Source of the DNA: Candidatus Puniceispirillum sp.
GTDB taxonomy: Bacteria; Pseudomonadota; Alphaproteobacteria; Puniceispirillales; Puniceispirillaceae
DNA: 13,374 nt
Direction of reading: 5' to 3'
NCBI GenBank assembly: GCA_016778825.1
Contig: JADHOU010000017.1
Location: forward strand, 1 to 13,374
A program made the position numbers and the translations under genes. Below the pieces are notes generated by a model. The model was not told the DNA's origin. It made no database searches and saw nothing but the letters and a program-made list of their open reading frames with translations. Numbering within the stretch: position 1 is the first letter of the stretch; the number at the start of each line of letters is the position of its first letter. Positions 1 to 6,469 of the stretch are shown here, in pieces.

Positions 1-286
1 CAGTTTCATTTTCGCAAAATACCCGATAGGGACGGCGAACACCCCGCGGCGGGCGGTCATGTTTAATCACAAGACAATCAAAAGTGGCAATCGCGCCATC
101 ATCGACATTGGCAAGCGATGGGCGCTGGCTGCGGTCGATCAGGCCAATCGGCAAATGCCGTAAAACATCAATCACATGCTGTCCAACACGCTTTTCCAGC
201 ACAGATGCCAGCTTGGCACCAACACCGGCAAGGCTAGTGGTTGACGCAAAAAGCTGAAATATCTCGGCGGGGCGCTTTGGATGCAC
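1..286 (-). CDS. recG: ATP-dependent DNA helicase RecG, N-terminal fragment
   Basis: RecG remodels stalled replication forks and Holliday junctions in the cytoplasm. Only about the first 95 residues are in the window; the wedge remainder and helicase domains run off the left edge. The minus-strand translation begins with a GTG codon at 286-284 followed by HPKRPAEIFQLFAS, then reads SLAGVGAKLASVLEKR (a helix-hairpin-helix-like segment) and LRHLPIGLIDRS, which is the typical RecG N-terminal signature. GTG was chosen because an AGGAGA ribosome binding site lies at 300-295, about 8 bases upstream, and no in-frame ATG is better placed. The gene is divergent from sdhE-mfd, an arrangement common in alphaproteobacteria. 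The family call is confident; the start is fairly confident. Confidence 0.88.
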   Translation of the reverse strand, partial: MHPKRPAEIFQLFASTTSLAGVGAKLASVLEKRVGQHVIDVLRHLPIGLIDRSQRPSLANVDDGAIATFDCLVIKHDRPPRGVRRPYRVFCENET

Positions 287-493
287 GATGCTTGTCTCCT
301 TATCAGGCGGCGGCCGCTCAATGCTTGTTACCGACGAAATGATCGGGCACAGGCACGCTTGTGTCTAGGCATTATCGCCCATATCTGTTATCCCATGCCA
401 GCCATTTGTTGCTGTCATTTGCCAGCTAACTAGTTTTTGAAAAAAGCCAAGCCATAGATTTTCAAAAAACTAGATTTAAAAAGGAAGTCGTTT
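287..493. other. Divergent intergenic region recG/sdhE
   Basis: This 207-base spacer must hold the promoters for recG (leftward) and sdhE-mfd (rightward). The sdhE-proximal part is AT-rich and contains the inverted repeat listed separately. A GATAAT hexamer can be read on the minus strand near 371-376 (a possible -10 for recG), but no good -35 partner is seen. No open reading frame or RNA gene was recognised here. Confidence 0.5.
430..473. repeat. AT-rich inverted repeat upstream of sdhE
   Basis: The left arm CTAGTTTTTGAAAA (430-443) is matched by the right arm TTTTCAAAAAACTAG (459-473). The arms are complementary apart from one extra A/T, with a central spacer of about 15 bases. The repeat ends 7 bases before the AAGGAA ribosome binding site of sdhE. 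It is not followed by a run of T on either strand and no gene ends here, so a terminator is unlikely. It could be an operator for a dimeric regulator or a 5'-leader hairpin of the sdhE-mfd transcript; which one cannot be decided from sequence. Confidence 0.55.
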
Positions 494-781
494 ATGTCGT
501 CGCCAGCTGCCCCGACTGTTATGTCTGAATTGTCAAATCGCGTTCGCCGTTTGATTTATCAAGCCAGCTATACTGGCATGAAGGAAACCGACCTTTTGCT
601 TGGGCATTTTGCCAAAATGCATTTGCCGCATCTCAATGAGTCAGATCTTGCCGATTTTGAAAATTTGCTTGAGGCGGGTGATCCTGCGATCTATGCATGG
701 GTGATGGGCAATGCGCCGCTACCCAAGGTTTATGACACGCCTGTTTTTCATTTAATTAAAGAGTTTAAAAAAGAACATTAA
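494..781 (+). CDS. sdhE: FAD assembly factor SdhE (succinate dehydrogenase assembly factor 2 family)
   Basis: Small soluble chaperone of the SdhE/Sdh5/SDHAF2 family (DUF339), which promotes covalent attachment of FAD to the succinate dehydrogenase flavoprotein subunit. The 95-residue length fits. The family pattern is visible: RRLIY at 18-22, GMKETDLLLGHF at 28-39, then an acidic LADFENLLEAGDPAIYAWV helix pair. The start is supported by AAGGAA at 481-486, 7 bases upstream; a second ATG (codon 10) has no ribosome binding site. The hallmark RGxxE motif reads T27-G28-M29-K30-E31, so the arginine is replaced by threonine while the essential glycine and the glutamate are kept. The stop lies 4 bases before mfd, indicating a shared transcript. 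Confidence 0.9.
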   Translation: MSSPAAPTVMSELSNRVRRLIYQASYTGMKETDLLLGHFAKMHLPHLNESDLADFENLLEAGDPAIYAWVMGNAPLPKVYDTPVFHLIKEFKKEH

Positions 782-785
782 TTAT

Positions 786-3700
786 ATGAAAAATATCAAT
801 AAAGTAAATTTAAAAAATGATATATGGGGCGCGCCTGATGGGGTGGCCTCCTTGGCGTTGTTGCAGATCGCTTCGGTCGGTAAATCCTTTATCTATGTGG
901 CACGCGATGATGTTCGCATGACGGCAATGGGCGACAGTCTGCGGCGGTTAGCGCCCGATCTGCGCCTTCTTGAATTTCCGGCATGGGATTGTTTGCCATT
1001 TGACCGGCTGTCACCGCAAGGCGGGTTGGTGGGACGCCGGATTGAAACGCTTGCCCAGCTTGCCAGTGATGTGGAAACGCGGCCAAGCATTTTGCTAACA
1101 ACAATTAATGCGATTTTGCAGCGCGTGCCGCCAAAGACCTATTTTACTGATAGTAGTCTGGTGATTACCGCGGGTCAGGCAACCAAGGATTTGACAAATG
1201 GGCAAACGCTTGGGCCTGCTACCGTGGCGGATTATCTGGCCGGTCAGGCTTATTTGCGAACCGATACGGTGCGGGAAACCGGTGAATTTGCGGTTCGGGG
1301 CGGCATTTTGGATGTGTTTCCACCCGGGCAAACAGTACCAGCACGGCTTGATTTCTTTGGCGATGATGTCGAAACGATCCGCAGTTTTGATCCGGCTACC
1401 CAGCGTAGCATCGGCAAGCTCGAAAACTTGATTTTGCGGCCAGTCGCCGAATTTATGATGAATGAGGCGACGATTGCGCAATTTCGTACCAGCTATCTAT
1501 CGCTATTTGGCGCAAAGGCTAGCCGTGACGCGCTTTATGAGTCAGTCTCGGCAGGGCGAAGCCATCCGGGAATTGAACATTGGTTACCGCTATTTCATGG
1601 CGATCTGGCCTGTTTGAACGATTATTGTTCGGGTTGGCCAACTGTGCTGGATCACGAAAGCGACGCTGCCATTGCCGCACGTTATGCTCAAATTCATGAT
1701 TTCCATGAGGCGCGTCTGGCGCATGGAAGTGATGATGCGATAAGCCCTTACCGACCTTTGGCACCGGAAAAGCTGTATCTATCACAAACTGAAAGCGATC
1801 AATTATTCGAACAGGACAGGGCTTGTCGCCTATTTGCCTTTGCCCCTATTCAGGATGGCGGGCGAGATGGCGCAAAAGATTTAGCCAAACTCGATCAGCC
1901 TCAGATGCAGGATGCTGGCGGGCGGGCCGCAATCCGGCTGATCAAAGTTGAAGGCAATAGTGCGGTTCCAGAATTGGCTAACTTTGTCACGGCCGAGCGT
2001 AGGGCTGCAAAACGCCCAATCATTGTTGCCTGTAGTTCGCCCGGGGCGGCAAGCCGGTTAGCCGATTTGTTGGACGGGCATCTTGGCGCGGGTGCGCTGC
2101 AACCGCTCAACGCGATTGAAGATGCGGCATCTGGCGGTTTTTATGTGATGCAATGGCCGCTTGAAACGGGATTTCAAACCGATCATCTGGTGGTGGTCTC
2201 TGAGCCGGATATCTTTGGCCAGCGTTTATCACGGCCGCAATCAAAACGTGCCAAAGGTGATGAATTTCTGCGCGAGGTCAGCGTTCTTGAGACAGGCGAT
2301 CTGGTGGTTCATGCCGAACATGGCATTGGCCGCTATGAAGGGCTGATCATCATTAACAGCGCTGGCGGCGATCATGATTGTCTTCATCTTGTTTATTCTG
2401 GTGGCGATAAATTATATCTACCAGTGGAAAATATCGAGCTGTTGTCGCGCTATGGTAGTGCCGGTGGCGAAGCCCAGCTTGACAAGCTAGGTGGTGTTGC
2501 GTGGCAGGCGCGTGTTGCCCGTATCAAAGGCCGCGTTCGGATTATGGCCGAACAGCTCATCAAGATTGCGGCGGCGCGTTATCGGGCGCGTGCTGAACCT
2601 TTGATTGCCGAAGATGGCAGTTTTGGCGAATTTTGCGCGCGTTTTGCCTTTGCCGAAACTGAAGACCAGCTAAATGCGATCAATGATGTTGTTGATGATT
2701 TGGCGTCGGGTAAGGCCAGTGACCGCCTGATTTGTGGCGATGTTGGTTTTGGCAAAACCGAAGTGGCGTTGCGCGCGGCCTTTATTGCGGCGATGGCGGG
2801 TTATCAGGTGGCTTTGGTGGCACCAACAACATTGCTGGCACGCCAGCATGGCAAGGTCTTTGTTGAGCGATTTGCCGGTTTTCCGGTCAAAATTGGTGTG
2901 TTGTCCAGAATGACATCAACAGCCGACGCTAAAGTCATTCGTGAAAATATTGCCAGCGGCGAAGTTCAAATTGCCATTGGCACGCATGCGCTTTTGGCAA
3001 AATCGATCGCGTTTAATCACCTTGGCCTTTTGATCATTGATGAAGAACAGCATTTTGGCGTTGGCCAGAAGGAACGGCTAAAAGAGCTTCGCGGTGATAT
3101 CCATGTGTTAACCCTGTCTGCAACGCCGATCCCGCGTACGCTGCAAATGGCGCTGTCAGGTGTTCGCGAAATGTCATTGATTGCAACCCCGCCAGTAGAC
3201 CGGTTGGCGGTTCGCACCTTTGTTGGCCCATGGGATGGCGTTGTTCTTCGCGAGGCGATCCAGCGGGAAATGTTCCGTGGCGGGCAGGTGTTTGTGGTTT
3301 GTCCGCGCATTGATGATATGCAGCGGGTTTATGACCGCATTACCAAGCTGGCACCCGAAGCACGGGTGATTTCAGCGCATGGACGCATGCCAGCTAATGA
3401 GCTTGATCAGGTCATGACAAGATTTGCCGATGGTGACGCCGATATTCTGCTATCAACCAATATTGTTGAATCGGGACTTGATATCCCGTCGGCCAATACG
3501 ATGATTATTCACCGTGCCGATATGTTTGGCCTGTCACAGCTTTACCAGCTTCGTGGCCGTGTTGGGCGGGGTCGCCAGCGTGCCTATGCCTATCTGACAT
3601 CTGATCCGCAACGGCTGTTAAGTCCGCAGGCACGCCGCCGTCTTGAGGTTATGCAAACGCTTGATACGCTTGGTGCCGGATTTACGCTTGCATCTTATGA

Positions 3701-4301
3701 TATGGATATTCGCGGTGCCGGAAATCTGCTTGGTGATGAACAATCTGGCCATGTTCGTGAGGTTGGGGTTGAGCTTTATCAAGAAATGTTGCGACAAGCT
3801 GTTGATGCAGCCAAATCGGGTCGTGGCGGCGACAGTGAAGAAGCTACAAATCCGGCATGGACACCGCAAATCAACCTAGGGCTGGAAATCCGCTTACCTG
3901 AATCCTATGTGCCCGATCTAACCGTGCGGCTGTCGCTTTATCGCCGGATTGCCGATCTTGCTGATCCGCAGGCAACCGATATATTGATTGCCGAGCTTGT
4001 TGACCGTTTTGGTGGTTTGCCCGATCCGGTCAAAAACCTGTTTTCGGTGATCGAATTGAAACAATTATGCCGTTTGGCAAATGTCGAAAAAATTGATGCA
4101 GGACCAAAGGGATTGTCATTGGCATTCCGCGATAATCATTTTGCTCGTCCGGATGCGCTGATTGGCTGGATTGCCGAACAGGGCGGGCGGGTGCAGCTTC
4201 GTGCTGATCATCGTCTGGTGGTGACAACCCCAATTCCAAAGCTTGAGATGCAACCAGCGGCCTGCAAAACCGTCTTGCAAGACCTTGTCGCGCTGCTATA
4301 G
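786..4301 (+). CDS. mfd: Transcription-repair coupling factor Mfd
   Basis: Mfd recognises RNA polymerase stalled at DNA lesions, pushes it off with its dsDNA translocase and recruits UvrA for nucleotide excision repair. At 1171 residues it is full length (the E. coli protein is 1148). The N-terminal UvrB-like region is seen around residues 14-230 (FPAWDCLPFDRLSP, GEFAVRGGILDVFPPG, RLDFFGDDVETIRSFD). The RNA-polymerase-interacting domain starts near 504 (GDLVVHAEHGIGRYEG). The superfamily 2 motor follows: Walker A GDVGFGKTE 651-659, DEEQ box 752-755, motif III LSATPIPRT, NIVESGLDIP and motif VI LRGRVGRG 922-929. The RecG-like translocation motif (GAGNLLGDEQSGH) is near 980, and a C-terminal D7 domain closes the protein. 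The start has almost no Shine-Dalgarno sequence but lies in a very AT-rich stretch 4 bases after sdhE, suggesting coupling. Confidence 0.98.
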   Translation: MKNINKVNLKNDIWGAPDGVASLALLQIASVGKSFIYVARDDVRMTAMGDSLRRLAPDLRLLEFPAWDCLPFDRLSPQGGLVGRRIETLAQLASDVETRPSILLTTINAILQRVPPKTYFTDSSLVITAGQATKDLTNGQTLGPATVADYLAGQAYLRTDTVRETGEFAVRGGILDVFPPGQTVPARLDFFGDDVETIRSFDPATQRSIGKLENLILRPVAEFMMNEATIAQFRTSYLSLFGAKASRDALYESVSAGRSHPGIEHWLPLFHGDLACLNDYCSGWPTVLDHESDAAIAARYAQIHDFHEARLAHGSDDAISPYRPLAPEKLYLSQTESDQLFEQDRACRLFAFAPIQDGGRDGAKDLAKLDQPQMQDAGGRAAIRLIKVEGNSAVPELANFVTAERRAAKRPIIVACSSPGAASRLADLLDGHLGAGALQPLNAIEDAASGGFYVMQWPLETGFQTDHLVVVSEPDIFGQRLSRPQSKRAKGDEFLREVSVLETGDLVVHAEHGIGRYEGLIIINSAGGDHDCLHLVYSGGDKLYLPVENIELLSRYGSAGGEAQLDKLGGVAWQARVARIKGRVRIMAEQLIKIAAARYRARAEPLIAEDGSFGEFCARFAFAETEDQLNAINDVVDDLASGKASDRLICGDVGFGKTEVALRAAFIAAMAGYQVALVAPTTLLARQHGKVFVERFAGFPVKIGVLSRMTSTADAKVIRENIASGEVQIAIGTHALLAKSIAFNHLGLLIIDEEQHFGVGQKERLKELRGDIHVLTLSATPIPRTLQMALSGVREMSLIATPPVDRLAVRTFVGPWDGVVLREAIQREMFRGGQVFVVCPRIDDMQRVYDRITKLAPEARVISAHGRMPANELDQVMTRFADGDADILLSTNIVESGLDIPSANTMIIHRADMFGLSQLYQLRGRVGRGRQRAYAYLTSDPQRLLSPQARRRLEVMQTLDTLGAGFTLASYDMDIRGAGNLLGDEQSGHVREVGVELYQEMLRQAVDAAKSGRGGDSEEATNPAWTPQINLGLEIRLPESYVPDLTVRLSLYRRIADLADPQATDILIAELVDRFGGLPDPVKNLFSVIELKQLCRLANVEKIDAGPKGLSLAFRDNHFARPDALIGWIAEQGGRVQLRADHRLVVTTPIPKLEMQPAACKTVLQDLVALL

Positions 4302-4345
4302 CGGCAGACGCATCGAAAATTCAGGCATTTACCAGCGGTTTGGGG

Positions 4346-4975
4346 TTATTCTGCCGGTTTGACACTACAGCCATCAATGGCGGGGATCAGATGTTCGGGC
4401 ATATGCGCGCCGGCAATGGCATATTGCCCTGCAAAAATCATAAATGGAACGCCATCGACCCGAAGCTGGCGCGACATTTCGATATCATTGGCAATCTGCC
4501 GGTCAAGGGCTGGATCGGCAAGGCTGGCCGGATCAATGGTAAAGCCTTTTTCATGAGCGATTTTGGCAAGTTCATTATCATCACCAATATCGCGGCCATC
4601 AATGAAATAGGCTTTGAAAAACGCGTCGCTTAAATCATGGCCTTTGGCAGCAGCGGCAAGCAGATAGCGATGGGTTTTGCGACTATCGGGGGTGCGTTTG
4701 ATTCCGTCAAAATTAAATGCAATACCGCTTTCAAGACCGGCGTCGACAATACGGCCATAAACGGCCTTGGCGGCATTGCCGAATTTGCCAATCAGATAGG
4801 CCTGACGATCCATGCCATCCGGGGGCATTGTGGGATTAAGCAAAAAACACCGCCAGATATAGCGCGGGGTTACATGGGGGCGCGCGGCAAAGGCGGAATC
4901 AAGCCGCTTTTTGCCAATATAGCACCAAGGGCAAATGATATCGGCGTAGATTTCAACATCAACATATTGTGTCAT
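4346..4975 (-). CDS. DsbA-family oxidoreductase, FrnE-like
   Basis: Thioredoxin-fold protein of the DsbA/FrnE branch (related to 2-hydroxychromene-2-carboxylate isomerases), 209 residues, probably a cytoplasmic disulfide oxidoreductase. The N-terminus VDVEIYADIICPWCYIGKKR contains the redox motif C15-P-W-C18; a helical insertion follows, and DGVPFMIF near the C-terminus carries the expected cis-proline, followed by AGQYAIAGAHMPEHL, typical of FrnE proteins. There is no signal peptide. An in-frame start 28 codons upstream (5059) exists, but the ATG at 4975 is preferred because AAGGACGAAGG lies just before it and the upstream residues are not family-like. It converges on mfd and is divergent from the HugZ-like gene. 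The physiological substrate is unknown. Confidence 0.85.
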   Translation of the reverse strand: MTQYVDVEIYADIICPWCYIGKKRLDSAFAARPHVTPRYIWRCFLLNPTMPPDGMDRQAYLIGKFGNAAKAVYGRIVDAGLESGIAFNFDGIKRTPDSRKTHRYLLAAAAKGHDLSDAFFKAYFIDGRDIGDDNELAKIAHEKGFTIDPASLADPALDRQIANDIEMSRQLRVDGVPFMIFAGQYAIAGAHMPEHLIPAIDGCSVKPAE

Positions 4976-5180
4976 GTGCCTTCGTCCTTGTTGGTGGTTT
5001 GATTTTATCGAAACCCATTGTGATTGGCTTGGCAAGGCATGATTGCTGCGCTGTGCCAACGCAGTTGATTTTGCCAGCCGTCACAACCATGTTAGTCATG
5101 ACCATGATAGTTATTGCCGCGTTAGATACGGCGCTTTGGCTTGGAATGCCATTTGGTTTTGATAATTTAGGATAATGCAG
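4976..5180. other. Divergent intergenic region, FrnE-like / HugZ-like genes
   Basis: About 205 bases separating two divergent genes, so promoters for both are expected. A weak plus-strand pair TTGGCT (5136-5141) and GATAAT (5161-5166) with 19-base spacing might serve the HugZ-like gene. Nothing else convincing (operator, hairpin with T-run, small gene) was seen. Confidence 0.35.
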
Positions 5181-5699
5181 ATGCAGGAAAACGCCGCCTT
5201 TGAAGACTCCTCGCGAATGTCGCGCGAAAAGATTGAGCAAGCGCGTGATACGCTTATGCAGCTTCGTACCCTTTATATTGCGGTAAACAGCCAGCAAGAT
5301 AGTCCTGAAATGGGCGTGTCGCCTTTTATCCGGCGTGATGACGGTTTGTATATCTTTACCAGCCATCTCTCGCAGCATGTTCGCGATTTGATGGCGCAAG
5401 GCGCGGCGACCTGTATGATTTGTGCTGATGAGACCAAAAGCCAGAATATTTGGGCGCGTAACCGGTTGAAATTTGCCGTGGATGCGATTGAAATTGTGCG
5501 TGACGATGCCAAATTCGGTGGGCTTTGCGATGATTTTTCCGCAGCGCATGGGCCAACTATGGATTTGATCCGCAATTTTGGCGATTTTCATATGTTCCAG
5601 CTAGTGCCGCGTGATGGTGTTTTGGTGCTGGGTTTTGCCAAGGCCTTTACCGTTAAGGGTTCTGATTTTGCTATTGCCGCCCATATCAGCAAAGCCTAA
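5181..5699 (+). CDS. HugZ-like pyridoxamine-phosphate-oxidase-fold protein
   Basis: FMN-binding split-barrel protein resembling the HugZ family, some members of which bind or degrade heme; others have no known role. Family-like segments are MQLRTLYIAVNSQQDSPEMG (N-terminal strand pair), GVSPFIRRDDGLYIFTSHLSQHVRDL, the following ATCMICADE, and near the C-terminus NFGDFHMFQLVPRDGVLVLGF leading into FAKAF. At 172 residues it lacks a separate C-terminal DUF2470 domain, so heme use is uncertain. The start is placed at the ATG at 5181 because AGGAT (5169-5173) is 7 bases upstream; the ATG at 5175 is only 1 base from it. It is followed after 4 bases by a glutathione S-transferase gene, suggesting one operon and possibly a shared detoxification or redox role. 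Confidence 0.75.
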   Translation: MQENAAFEDSSRMSREKIEQARDTLMQLRTLYIAVNSQQDSPEMGVSPFIRRDDGLYIFTSHLSQHVRDLMAQGAATCMICADETKSQNIWARNRLKFAVDAIEIVRDDAKFGGLCDDFSAAHGPTMDLIRNFGDFHMFQLVPRDGVLVLGFAKAFTVKGSDFAIAAHISKA

Positions 5700-5703
5700 C
5701 AAC

Positions 5704-6369
5704 ATGGCGCATGTCGACCATTTGCCGATTTTCTGGAGTTTTCGGCGTTGCCCCTATGCCATGCGGGCGCGGCTTGCGATTGCGGCAAGTGGTCAAAAAG
5801 TTGAATTGCGGGAAATTCTGCTTCGTGACAAGCCGACCGATTTCCTGGCCACATCGCCAAAAGGCACGGTGCCAGTCCTAAAGCTTAAAAATGGGCAGGT
5901 GATTGACGAAAGCCGCGATATCATGTTCTGGGCGCTTGAACAGAACGATCCTGAAAACTGGCTTGCTGTTTGGCGGCGCAATCCGGCTTTTACCTTGGCC
6001 TTTTTGGATCGGCTAGATGGTGCGTTTAAACATGATCTTGACCGGTATAAATATGCCAGCCGTTATGATCGTGACGCCGGTTCATCTCATCGCGATAGCG
6101 GCGGCGTATTTCTGGCCGAGCTTAACCAAGATTTACAGCAAACAGGCGCGCTGTCAGGGGCGCAGCTTGGCCTATTAGATTTTGCCAGCCTGCCTTTTGT
6201 GCGCCAATTCCGGATTGCCGGCCCTGACTGGTTTGACGATCAATCCTGGCCGCATCTTCACGCATGGCTTGGCGGTTTTCTTGACTCGGCAAGTTTCCGG
6301 CTGGTGATGCAAAAATATCCACAATGGAGTCCTGTTGGACAATCAATTGCCTTTCCGCCACAGCTCTAG
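5704..6369 (+). CDS. Glutathione S-transferase family protein
   Basis: Cytosolic GST-fold protein of 221 residues that would bind glutathione and conjugate or reduce small electrophiles. The N-terminal thioredoxin-like domain shows FWSFRRCPYAMRARLAIAASG (C16-P-Y-A near the glutathione site), then SPKGTVPVLKL with the conserved Val-Pro cis-proline, and DESRDIMFW, where the Glu-Ser pair contacts the gamma-glutamyl group. The remainder (from about 85) is an all-helical C-terminal domain. The reading frame is open further upstream to 5611, overlapping the HugZ-like gene in another frame, but homology begins at the ATG at 5704, 4 bases after that gene's stop. No strong ribosome binding site is present, so translation is probably coupled. 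CPYA resembles the CPxA/SspA-like branch; the substrate is unknown. Confidence 0.85.
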   Translation: MAHVDHLPIFWSFRRCPYAMRARLAIAASGQKVELREILLRDKPTDFLATSPKGTVPVLKLKNGQVIDESRDIMFWALEQNDPENWLAVWRRNPAFTLAFLDRLDGAFKHDLDRYKYASRYDRDAGSSHRDSGGVFLAELNQDLQQTGALSGAQLGLLDFASLPFVRQFRIAGPDWFDDQSWPHLHAWLGGFLDSASFRLVMQKYPQWSPVGQSIAFPPQL

Positions 6370-6414
6370 CCGGATTTGCCGGTTTTGGTGCCAAAATTTG
6401 GACAGATTTATCAA

Positions 6415-6448
6415 TTGTCATGAAACCGTAACATCAATTGGCGATTAT
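6415..6448 (+). promoter_or_regulatory. Putative Pho box and promoter of the OlsF-like gene
   Basis: The sequence TTGTCATgaaaCCGTAAC (6415-6432) matches the layout of a PhoB-binding Pho box: two 7-base half sites separated by 4 bases, the first 6/7 identical to CTGTCAT and the second degenerate (4/7). A -10-like GATTAT (6443-6448) starts 10 bases after the box, the spacing expected when PhoB replaces a -35 element. Transcription would start about 15 bases before the ATG of the acyltransferase gene. The direct repeat ATCAATTG (6410-6417 and 6433-6440) flanks the box. PhoB control is inferred, not shown. Confidence 0.5.
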
Positions 6449-6469
6449 GCCGTTTAAACCAGCGAGGCC

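Noticed and set aside
412..429. CTGTCAT followed by TTGCCAGCTAA upstream of sdhE, resembling a Pho box
   Set aside because: The first half site is perfect but the second matches only about 3 of 7 positions, and the downstream genes have no phosphate link.
1095..1481. 128-codon minus-strand open frame inside mfd
   Set aside because: It is an antisense shadow of conserved Mfd coding sequence and has no domain signature.
4302..4356. CGGCAGA and TCTGCCG arms between the mfd and FrnE-like gene ends, as a bidirectional terminator
   Set aside because: The loop is about 41 bases, neither arm is followed by a T-run, and the right arm lies inside the FrnE-like coding region.
4359..5002. Plus-strand open frames opposite the FrnE-like gene
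   Set aside because: They are shadows of a well-supported minus-strand gene, with no recognisable domain or ribosome binding site.
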